The position numbers and the translations under genes are program-made. From contig JAUPFP010000071.1 of the NCBI GenBank assembly GCA_036925085.1, forward strand, positions 1-64,000: a stretch of 64,000 bases of DNA. Direction: 5' to 3'. This DNA is from Brachycybe producta. Taxonomy: Eukaryota; Arthropoda; Diplopoda; Playtdesmida; Andrognathidae. Of this stretch, positions 1 to 10,579 are shown in pieces. The notes beneath the pieces were generated by a model. The model had not been told where the DNA came from, searched no databases, and was given only the letters and a program-made list of their open reading frames with translations. How positions within the stretch are numbered: position 1 is the first letter of the stretch; each line of letters begins with the position of its first letter.

Positions 1-1411
1 CAATGTGTATGTCAAAATATCCAATCTCAAGAATGCCTTATTAACATTATCTTATTTGGATTGTATACTGTAGTTGCCACATAGTAACTTGATGCTTTTG
101 ACCCTCGGAGGGGTTGACCAAAATTTAGGCTTGTATAATTTTGTCTAATAAAAAAATAAATTATAGCAAATAATTTTAACAGTTCTAAACAAAAGGTTGC
201 TTGAATACTTTTGCTATTATTCGTTCATTTTATCTTACAAATTGACACAAAAATAACTTTTTTTAACAACACCTCTGATATCACAAGCTTCAAGTTACAG
301 TGAGACAACTATAATTTTAAATATTTTGCTACATTCCTTAAAACGCTGTTGATTATGCAAATTTTCTATAACGTGGTTTGCACATTATCTAGTAATTGTG
401 CAAAATCACAGATTTTTCACTTTGGCGATAACCTCCATGATATACCTTTTGAAAGGATTTGGGACTGCAAAAAGAAAAAAACGATGAACAAAAATGGATT
501 GTTATATGTTTATACACATAGAAAAATAAGCTGCAGGGTATTTTAAAGACTTGAAAATAAACGAAGACATCGAGAAACGAAGAAACAAATACCAATTTCA
601 TTTTGAAAGAAAGAAGAAAAAAATAGTATAAAAACCCCTCGATTTGAGAGAGTTTTATCCAATTTATCGCCACATTTGCCATGAGAATCCCAAATAACAC
701 CAACTCTAAGGCAAAAAACCGGAGGTATATATTCAAGTACCTCGATGAAACACAAGAAAAATTTCTAAAAAGAAATCAAAAGTTCAATATTATCTGAAAA
801 TAATCTAATCCAATAAAGGAGAGAGATTTGATGATTTCATGTTCTACATACTGAATGCAGTAGTCTCGTATTAATCAAAACATGTCAATTGATAAGCATG
901 TCTCAATGATTATTGGAAAACAGAAGTGACAACTGTAATATATATCAAGTTCAACAACAAATTTTACATGTACAATGTGAAGATCAACTTTTTTTTTTAC
1001 ATTAGAAGCAACCTAATATTGCTTGACTTTATACAGAAAGCGGGCAATATGAGGACATGGAGTAAAATCGGGGTAGGGGTGTTTCCAGGTCCGCCACATG
1101 CAGTTGTGCAGGCTCTGCACCGCACAACCTCGCCTGATGAAAGAGCGATGGAAATTGGAGCGTTTGGGCGAAGGGCATTTTGACAAATTTCCACAAAGAA
1201 ATTAATGCCCTACAAAATTGTTTAGCCAATGGCAATGAGTGCTACACTGTATAACTTTCCCTTCTTCGTTTTCTTTTACTCACTACTACTAGTGTGCTAG
1301 CTATGGGTTGCCTATGGGGCGATTCGGGTCATTTATGATTTTTATGTGTAAGTTTATGTGCCCAGAAATTATATATATGAAAATTTTATGACCTGATTGG
1401 CGCCCTGGGGA
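1..1411. other. AT-rich stretch without a recognisable gene
   Basis: No reading frame here resembles a known protein or has exon-like flanks. A stretch near 185-330 resembles the sequence on both sides of the MITE at 7721-8198, so it may be an older dispersed repeat copy. Only short AT-rich chance frames are present. Confidence 0.5.
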
Positions 1412-1740
1412 TTAGAAAAGCACAAGGATTCAAATTTTAAAATTCGAAAAAATGGGTCAAAAGGCGGGTTTTGGGTTTTTTCAAAAATGCCAAAAGTCAA
1501 AAAATATTGAAATGCTCTAAAAGCTCTAAAATGCCCCAGGAGTGCTCAACTGGCCCCAAAAGTCCCCAAAAAATTGGAAAAGCACAAGGATTTAATAATT
1601 TTTAAAAATTCGAAAAAAAAAATGAATCAAAAGCCGAGAGACTTTGGTTTTTTTCCAAAAAAAGGCCAAAAGTCGAAAATGTTGTAATGTTCTAAAAGCT
1701 ATAAAAATGCCTCAGTGTTCAACTGACCACAGAATTCCCC
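1412..1740. repeat. Two-unit diverged tandem repeat, about 165 bp per unit
   Basis: Two consecutive blocks (about 1412-1575 and 1576-1740) run in parallel. Each opens with GAAAAGCACAAGGATT, then has a run of A after AATTCG, a 'TCAAAAG' segment, 'TTTGGTTTTTT'-like text, 'CCAAAAGTC', 'CTAAAAGCT' and a 'TCAACTG' end. They differ at many positions, so the duplication is old. No coding function is visible. Confidence 0.7.
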
Positions 1741-2233
1741 ATTTTCTTGTCAAAGTTGCCTTTATGTAAGTTTGCACAAGGGCGCCTCATACCCACGCAG
1801 CGGCGCTGGGTGTTTTCTCAATAATTGCTGCTAATACTATCTAGAAAACATTATGAAATATGAATAAAAAGTGAGCATTTGCTCAAGAATTGGAAACCCT
1901 ATTGAGTTCAAGAGCCACCATATGAATAAAGTTGAACAAATACTTCAAATAAAAAATAATTGCTGGTAAAAATTTATTGAACACACTCCCTCTCATTCTA
2001 ATCAAGGTTGCAATTTTCATAATTTATGCTGCGATTTCTAAGGAAATAAAATCAATTTTTGACCACTTCTATTAAAACATAAATCAATTACATCATTTAA
2101 AGTAATAATTACTACAAAATAAATCACTACAAAAAATTAGTCTTTTATGAATAATTGTAGGTTCAATTAATGGAAATTACTTTCAATTACTGTATATGCA
2201 CTTCATCAGTCGTAAAGCGGTGAAATAGCAGAA

Positions 2234-2947
2234 TGATGGAACACCCCGTAGAAATTCCTTTCTTTCAGCATGGCACCCCTTGGTGCACAGATGTCCAGAC
2301 TTGGGTGGCCCGAATTCTTAGTGAACTCGAGGAACCAAGTCGAACCGAGAGAAATTGGGAAAAGAGTTCCAAAAATACCTTTCCTTATAAGGTAATAGTT
2401 TCAGCCCGGGTAATGATTGGCCCAGTTGATCAATCATTGAGCCCTGAGGTGACAGTCGCCCCTCCCAAGAGACAGAAACAAGAGTGCCGTGCCGTTTATG
2501 TTTGGGACAGTTAGGCAGAGATACTGCGAGATGTCAGATGCAAATAGCTCTGACTATCTTAAGAGATTTTGTATAATAACCAGAAGAGATGTAAACGCAA
2601 CAATGTAAAATATAACGAATAAAGAGTTTATTTTTATCTACCTCAATTTGTGTGTAAGTGTTGTGTATTGTGCTTGAGTTTCCGATTCCGAAACATAGCA
2701 GAACTCCCAACAGGGGCACTCAGATACCATCTGAGTCCCTCTGCTTGGAGCCTCCAGGCGACTCAATGGGACAGTAACAGTGTCATCGTAGTTGTCATGC
2801 CCTGTACAAAAGATCCCTAGGAGAAAGTCTTTTTGTGGCTTTCCCAAGAGTGATGGAGCCGTTCCCGGAAAAGCTTTAATCTACAGAAATGTCGCGACCG
2901 GTGAAATCATCGATGGCTGGTGGCGCCAAAGGGCCAGCCACGTCACA
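2234..2947 (+). mobile_element. Solo LTR, family shared with the copy at 36.9 kb
   Basis: The element begins TGATGGAACACC and ends CGTCACA. It is flanked by the 4-bp direct repeat AGAA (2230-2233 and 2948-2951). Long blocks match the reverse complement of 36867-37649, including the text around 'CACCCCTTGGTGCACAGATG' and 'GGTGGCGCCAAAGGGCCA'. An AATAAAG signal near 2617 fits an LTR read on the plus strand. No internal region or second LTR is present, so it is a fossil solo LTR. It is clearly diverged from its sister copy and therefore old. The superfamily is not certain; Ty3/Gypsy-like is a guess. Confidence 0.75.
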
Positions 2948-2951
2948 AGAA

Positions 2952-5900
2952 GAAGTAGGGCAAAATATGGCAAGCAGGGGCAAAATGGGACATTACAATA
3001 CAATTTGCTATCATTTAGCGATTCGTCAATTTGGTGCTAGATCAGCGCCACCTTTCCTAATCTTGTGGTTTTTTAAAGATACTAATGATGATACCTTTAG
3101 CATATACACCTATGATCGTAGCTTCTATACAAAAACATTTTTTTTTCCGTTTAAGTTACTTTTTTTTTAAAAAAAAAAGTCGATGTCAATTTAAGTAAAT
3201 CCTTGCTTTAACTTGGAGTAGTATGTTAAAAATGTGCTTGGGAATTGCCTCAGGAGCTAATTATGATAAACTTTTTTTTGGCAACACTAGAGAGACATTA
3301 TTGATAAGCCTGCTTTTCATAGATAGGACCCAACCCTCCTCCCCTCCACACTACAGTGCCCCTAGTTTTTCATGCTTCAAAATCACTTCTTTGGCGACAT
3401 GCTCAAAATATATACATAAATAGTTAGGAGATAATTATTGACCAATTATATCAAACATAGTTACAAGATTTTGTTGTTAATGAAACCAGTTTCAAATGCT
3501 TGTAACGACAAACTGATAACGAATATGTTATATGGAATTTTCTAAACAAATAAAGATCTGCTGAATATAAGTTTAAATAACATGTTGTTCGAATATTGGC
3601 TAATAATATATTGATCTTCTATTAAAACAAAAAATAATCGAATCCTTTAATTCCCACTTGAACTCTTCATATCGACGAAAGACAATAGTATCTTTCAAAA
3701 GATAATCTTACTTGAGCCTAAAAAAGGTAAAAATGGTTATATGAGTCTCGAGAAACACATTGGAATTGCAGAACAGAGTTGATAGGATTGACTATTTTCC
3801 TGTATAAATGTGTATAATAAAATAAAACACAAAAATTCTCTCTCTCTTCCTAACAACAACCTAATTACCAAATGGAATGTGCATACGAAAGTAGTTAGAA
3901 ATAATTAACTACTTTAGATAATTCAGACTAACCAAAGTAATTCTTAACACAAAACAGACAACTTGGATTCAAGTTATGAGTATACTAGGAAATAAAAATT
4001 TTAAGAAAGAATTAAGAGTTTGAAGATAGAAAAATATTGGTAAAATATATAAATGAAAACTAAATGGAAACTAAAAAGTGTTGAAATATTTTCATGATAA
4101 TAAATGTATAGTAGTTTAAAACTAGAAAATTTAAAGATTTTAAGATGTTTTATTCCGCATTTCAGGAGGAACTTTAAGGATAAATTGAAATCGTTTTAGA
4201 AACTAGAAGAATAAGTAACTGAATCACTTAATGGTATTTTCATGTTGATGTCTTTCAAGTTAGGTTATTTTCCAACTGACATAAAAAGCTTATTTTTAAA
4301 TAAATATCAACATAAAATGACTTAAGTTATTGAGCCAACCTTTTAGTTTCTTAAGATTCTCTTAATTTTCCTCCCGAAAGACAGAATCATTAGTTTCCAG
4401 AGGGGTTTACACTGTAAAACAGCTTAAGATAAAAAATGAATAAATTTGATTAATTTTCAAATGCCAGAAAATGTTTATTTTCAAAGATATCATCATGAAA
4501 ATACATCCATTCGATTCCTTTACTATTATAGTTTCTATCACACTTTAAAAACTAGTTTCTAAACAAAATCTGAGAGTACACAAATTCCGACATTCATGTC
4601 AAACACCACTGGAAACAATATACCTTGTTTTAACAATTGTTATCTTGAGTAACAAAAAAGTGCTGAAAGGATCATTTTGTTAGTTTAACCAGGCATAAAA
4701 AACCGCCGATGAAATTGGGTTGTCACCATCAATTTAGCCTTTGTTTAGTTTTATTTCATTACAAAAAATCTATATCAACAGTATACAATTTTTAAGGAGG
4801 CAATTTTCTAATAAGTTGAAAGACCACACTTGCTTAAATATATATTATATAAAAAAATCTGTCGTAATATGTTTGGCAACAGTTTAGTTTAGTTTAGTGG
4901 AGGGCCACCATGGTGAAAATGAAAGTGTTAAGATAACATTGAGAATTTATTTGTGGACATGGAAAAAAACAGTGATAAATTACATTGACACTAATGGCAA
5001 AGTATTAAGCAGCTGGATATCTCTACACGAGGATTTAAGGTGTCGTTTTTCCGAAAAGTGGAATTTCTTTTTTCACAAAACTGATACAGAGCTCCCTGTT
5101 TAAGTACCTATTACACTTGGGAGTTAACTCTCAAGATACTCTCAGATATCACATACATATTCAAGCATGTTTTTTTTTCTCATTATGATGATGAAACATC
5201 CCTCCAACACTCAAAACCCCTCCATTTAGGAATATAAAAAAGTCAACCTAATCTACCTGCTGATGATAAATGGTTTTAATCGGATAAACGTTTTTTTTTT
5301 AAGTGCAGCAATGCGGGTCAATTAGACGTTTGCAAATAAACCACATGTCAAGAGTTATATCCATAATATCAGGTAATGGAATGGGAATAATATTGCACGA
5401 AAACAGAGAAATAAACTCTGCAAATAACTCACAATGAAGAGAGATCGTGCTTAAATGATTTAAGTCGAGGAACGCGAAAATTTTTCAACTTAAAATCATA
5501 CACGCCCACATTTGAGCAATGTACACATACAGAAAGTAGGCCTTACGTTTTTGAAACATCGGTTTGAGGCTGGAGCAGTGATTTATGAAAATTACGAAAA
5601 AATGAAAATGGCATTTTTATACATTTTAACGTGTTGCAGCAACGAAAAAAGTTGCAAAATTAATAATATTTTCAAAATAGTTCATAGTTAGTAAAGTAGA
5701 AATAGTTGTAACAAAAGATTAGTTGTTCTAGGTAGAAAATAATCCCAAATACAGCTAAGCCAGGGTGCATTCCAACAGGATACATATACCATTGAAACAT
5801 GATGCACCGAAGTTAATAGTTTGCACTGAGTACTATTATGGAATCAGATGCTTGGTGAAAATTCACCAGTTAGAAATTATTAAATTAGCAAACATTTTGA

Positions 5901-7717
5901 ATCAGGAACCACACACCGGAAATCTCTAGAATTCCCTAAATTGCGTGACTGTCTTGTAAGGTTTACTGGAAACAAATTAAATCCAAGTTATCCACTGGCT
6001 CTCTTGCAGTTCATGTGCAATTAATTTTTGAAGTTGTACTGTCAAAATTCACCACTTTAAAAATATTACGTTCTCTTTGCATCAAGATTACTCTTAATCC
6101 AGAATGGAACACAGGAGATAAAAAACATGAATGCCTTACAAAGTTCAGTACAAACTATTTTATGTAAGATATCCACTGGCGATCTTCCACTTAATGTGCA
6201 ATTCATTTTATCACAATTACCCATATTGAAAATATTTTGTCCAGTTTCAATTAGAATAACTTCTGAATCTGGAAACAGATGTAAGAAATAAAGACATGGT
6301 TGTCCTGAAAGGGTCTTTGAGAATGAATTAATTCCATCTAAGATACCGCTTGATGGTGTTCCAGCTCATGTGTAGTTCATTCTGGAAAATACATCATCAG
6401 AATTCACCACTTGGATATATATACAATTTGGATCAGGAATCGCACACCTGGAATTTTTCTGAAGTGACAGTTGTATTGTGTGTGTTGTTGTATTGTATTG
6501 CCTCTGTTAAGGTAATGAAACATATGTATTTTCAAATGTACAAATAAAGAAAACACACAGTCGGACATGGCATACCTGACGCACGCACAAAAACTAGTCT
6601 CGCATATGTCTTCACATCAAGTGTACATGTTCTTTTACGTTTCTTGTACATTTACTAAGACTTCTTGATATTAGCAGTCAAAGAAAAAAAAACCACAGGA
6701 AATTGCAATGTTCAACAATAAGCCTCAAACAAACAAAAAACTACAAACAAAAAGGAAGGACCCTGCGTAGATGTCTGTGTACAATTCATTTAATCTCGAC
6801 AGAAGACAAAATAAAACAGAAAAAAATAAAACATTAATTTGGTCACCCGAGTGATTTATGCAATTGCAATCCCAAACTCAAGTTAAATCCAACTTTTTCT
6901 GTTTCTTTCTATCTTTCGCTGTTTTTTTATTCCCTGGTGGCTAATTTCATGCTTAAGACAGAAAAAGGAGAAAATGCTTTTTTTTGTTACTTTCTTTATT
7001 TCTCTTGTCTCAACTGTTTCGTTACTTTTTACTCTTTATGTAATCTTTTTCATTTCTTCAAGCAAAATTCAACACAAGAGAAACGCAAAAAAAAAATTAA
7101 TTCCTAAGATAAATTTTATTATAAAAGAAGCTAAAGAAACCGTCTCTTTGAATATCATTTGAGATATACAGTATTAAATTTCAAAGACGAGTCTGTAATT
7201 AGCGTATTTCAACGCCAAGAACAGAAAATGTTCATGAAAACAATTACGAGGTTTTCAAACGAAAAACAGAAATTCTTTAGGATAATAGAAACCCTTTTTA
7301 GCTTCGCTAAATAAGAAAGTGAACTTTGACCAAAAACTGTCCTACAACATAACTTAAGTAACAAACATGTGTCTTTACGTGAGGTCACGTCACTTATGTG
7401 AATGCATAATTTATGATACCTTGGACTGTATTGTGTGTGTTCATGCACGCACAAGCGTCTTCTCTGTACACAATGTGACGTCACATTGCTGGATAAATGA
7501 AAGATAACAGAATGTGCAATATGCAAATGGCTATACAACAAGACTGTCGCATATGTTTGCAACAATAATTGATCAACATTTATAGTTACTCACAGTAAGC
7601 TGAAGCTGGTGAAACATCAAAGGAATTAACAAAAAAAAAAATTAGGATTGTGTACTTTACTCTGATAGCAAACATTCTCAAAAGTATAAACAAAAGATTT
7701 CTTGCATTCTTTTGTTA
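2952..7717. other. Long intergenic stretch, no supported gene
   Basis: I read both strands and saw no frame with family motifs or convincing splice context. The open frame starting at 4897 follows a Kozak-like GCCACCATGG but its product has low complexity and no recognisable motif. Sub-stretches near 5560-6500 carry weakly repeated phrases ('ATCCACTGGC', 'TGTGCAATTCATTTT', 'AATTCACCACTT'), suggesting diverged repeats of about 180-200 bp. Confidence 0.5.
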
Positions 7718-7720
7718 TTA

Positions 7721-8198
7721 AGGCGCGTTCATTAGTGAGCTGAAGATAAAACTCCTGTATTGAAGCAGTAGCTGAAAGTAAACATTTGTTTCAGCTAATT
7801 GCGTTGAGACATCTTCAGCTGCAACAAAACAGCTCAACTTTTCAGTTGACATAAAATTAGTTCGAAGCACCTCAAATGAATGTATTTGAATACACAAGGT
7901 TGACATCATGTGGCCCTTGATAAGATAATTATTAGCATATAATATCTATTTTACATTCCTATTGGTTGAGGGGTATCATGTAATGATGACATCACTAGCT
8001 GACCAGCTACAAAGGAGCTGAAATATCTAACTACATTACTGAAATGCATTTTAAGCTCGAATTTGCGGCTTCAGCTGAAAGCTAACATCTTCAACTTACA
8101 TGAAATGTCAGAGCTGATAGAGGAGAAGCATAAGATGGTAGAACATTTCTGCTTCAGCTCATAAAATTCTCTTCTTCAGCTCACTAGTAAATGAGCCT
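7721..8198. mobile_element. PIF/Harbinger-like MITE
   Basis: The left end (AGGCGCGTTCATTAGTGAGC) and the inverted right end (AGGCTCATTTACTAGTGAGC) form terminal inverted repeats that continue with CTGAAG. The element is flanked on both sides by TTA (7718-7720 and 8199-8201), the 3-bp target duplication typical of PIF/Harbinger elements. The interior is non-coding and rich in AGCTGAA words. At about 478 bp with no transposase it is a non-autonomous MITE. Confidence 0.75.
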
Positions 8199-8716
8199 TT
8201 ACCCCATTTTTTTTTATCAAACAAGCCTAAATTTTTCGTCAGTCAATCCCTATGAGGTCACAAGTTTCAACTTACAGTGAGGCAACAATAACTGTAATTT
8301 ACTCAAAACGGAGACAAATATATCAAATAACAATGTAAAATTGGCACGTGTTGGCACATACTGTATTTATGATGCTGATAGAAACGGCTTTCAAATATGC
8401 TCGTAGAACGTGGGCACCACCACACATGTTAAAATAAGACTACAAAAAAGTTTTTGCCTTGCAAATTGTGAACGCGTTTTTTCTGTATTTTCTTCACGTG
8501 CTTGATTTCTTTCACTCCCTCATCCCTCAATGCATCAATCATTTCACTTGTCTTGACCGTCAAGGCTCTGGTTCTGATCACACGTATAAGTCTGGAGCTA
8601 AAGGCAACGGAATAAGCACGTCAAAATGACTATCACAGCAGCAAGCAATGTATTGAGATGCACAGTGTTCGTGGTGACATAACTTATTCCGTATTGCTGT
8701 TTACTTAGTCGTACGT

Positions 8717-8989
8717 ATGACCGTAACCAGACCCAAAAGTGCAATGCAACCAATTTCGTTACTTAAATACTCACTGGAACAAATAACAACGTCCAATTTA
8801 CGCCGAAAACACTTCCATGACAACCACATGTTAATATCAACGTTATTTTTACATGAACACGGAAAGTTGGAAACTGAAAAAAAAATACACAAAATCAACA
8901 ATTGGCGCAAAAAAGTCGATAATATCGATCAATTAATAGAGTCGATACTACGGGCAGCTAGAAGAAGCGCTACTGTTACTAAAGTGTAA
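8717..8989 (+). CDS. Possible short plus-strand exon, hypothetical protein
   Basis: A 90-codon open frame starts with ATG at 8717. It is preceded by a splice-acceptor-like pyrimidine run ending TTTACTTAG at 8708 and followed by a polyadenylation signal AATAAA at about 9019. The product is basic and hydrophilic, with a C-terminal helical-looking part (KVDNIDQLIESILRAARRS), less AT-biased than its surroundings. I do not recognise the family. It could be a terminal exon whose upstream exons I cannot place, or a chance frame. Confidence 0.25.
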   Translation: MTVTRPKSAMQPISLLKYSLEQITTSNLRRKHFHDNHMLISTLFLHEHGKLETEKKIHKINNWRKKVDNIDQLIESILRAARRSATVTKV

Positions 8990-9137
8990 TACAATGTATT
9001 TCCTTAATGTCTTTTCCTAATAAATGGAGGCGTCCTGGTGTTACTAATCTGAAATAGAGCCCACAAATGTTTATTTTGGCTCTTCATTCCAAGAAAATCT
9101 TAAAATTATAAAATATTAAACTATTATATACAATTAC

Positions 9138-9145
9138 ATAATAAA

Positions 9146-9181
<36 letters not shown>

Positions 9182-9186
9182 GATAA
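9138..9186. repeat. AAT trinucleotide microsatellite
   Basis: About a dozen uninterrupted AAT units, followed by degenerate GAT/AAG/AAT units to about 9210. Confidence 0.9.
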
Positions 9187-9329
9187 TAATAAGAAGAAGA
9201 ATAACAGTAATCATCATTATTATTACATATAATATATATAAAATATAGGAAATAATTTTAATTAAAAGCCACTTAGCCTCTATGTACACGTTTGTATAGT
9301 TTTTTCGCATTATAACTAAACAAAACTAC

Positions 9330-10109
9330 TGTGACACTACCCGCACATGTGTCGGGTGTACACATGTGTGAGAGGTATCGCTTATGGCACCTCCTTAAGT
9401 TTGGCCCCCATGGAGTCCCAGATGGCCCTAAATAGGTGTCACAAAAGAAAAAGGGTTTCACCGCCTGGGACATATCTAAACAATTACATAGAGAAAATTG
9501 TCTTTTCCTCAGGGCTGGTGACACAAGATAAATCGATCAAGATGGATTCCCCGAAAATATTTACATAATTCTGGGAAAAAGGTTCTAAATAAGGAAATAT
9601 TTTGGGAATAGGAATCGCCATTGGTCAGTCCGACCTGTGGGCGACTCCTGGTCACAAGAGGCCCCTTCCAAGGGCCAGAATGATAAAACAGGCATGCAAG
9701 GTACTCTCGGGAGGACAGAAGGCAAGAAATGCGGAAAAGCGAGTTTTCATCCTCAGCAGTAGATGAATTTGAGATATAATATTCTAAGTCCGAAGTAGTC
9801 TTTGGGGAGACTTAGAATATTTTGAGAGTAAGTGGATGTCTCCTTTCAGCGGAGTTGAGAATCCACTCACAAGTCGGCAATTTTACGTATCGCTTTTAAC
9901 CGTGTACTGCAAATAAAATAAAACAGTTATTTTAGTCTAACGGTGCGTCATTCTTCAGGCCTACCTCTGGGAGGCAGTCGTCATCATCATCCAGGTCAAT
10001 GAGCAGACCTGGATCACCTGACAGGGCACAAAGGTCTGTTGACGAGAGTGCGGAGCGGCGCACAATCTCAACATATATAACAGGCTGGCAGAAGACCAGC
10101 CATGTCACA
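9330..10109 (+). mobile_element. Solo LTR (TGTGACAC...CATGTCACA)
   Basis: The 780-bp element starts TGTGACACTACC and ends CCATGTCACA. It is flanked by a perfect 4-bp duplication CTAC (9326-9329 and 10110-10113). An AATAAAATAAA polyadenylation-type signal lies near 9910. The ends resemble those of the element at 22977-23877, which lies in opposite orientation. No retroviral-type genes are seen next to it; it is a fossil solo LTR. The sequence is noticeably more GC-rich than the flanks. Confidence 0.8.
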
Positions 10110-10579
10110 CTACTGTATATAATAACACCACAGCTGTAGGTGGATTGGACGATAGCAGTTTTTAATAAAAATAATATCCACAAAAAATTTTTAAAATGAA
10201 ATTAATAATCATATTTCAATGCGAAATTTTACAATTCTCAACAGACGCATGGTTGAAGAAAAACAAAATTTTTAGAAAAATTAAAAACTGACTAAAAATA
10301 CGCTGAGCTTGCCGAAATACACAGAAACTACTATGCACGATAAATTTAAATCATAAAAGTAACAGACATTTAATAAAATCATAATTTGAAACAGAAAGTC
10401 AAAAATTCGAAGTCAAAAACAGAAAGCCCCATTGATTGTGATATTTTTAAAACTGTATCTTTTCCTTCATTGCGTCCCAATTTGAAGAATCCATCTTCAA
10501 AAGCAATTTTAAAAAAAATTGTAATAAGAAAATTTTCATGACCATTATTCATTAAAAAGCAAAAACTCGTAAAATATAC

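Noticed and set aside
4897-5103. Open frame after a Kozak-like GCCACCATGG
   Set aside because: No recognisable motif, no splice or polyadenylation context that fits, and an AT-rich composition like the surroundings; a chance frame is more likely.
6974-7162. Hydrophobic 62-codon frame resembling a small membrane protein
   Set aside because: Composition reflects a T-rich tract; no start, splice or conservation evidence.
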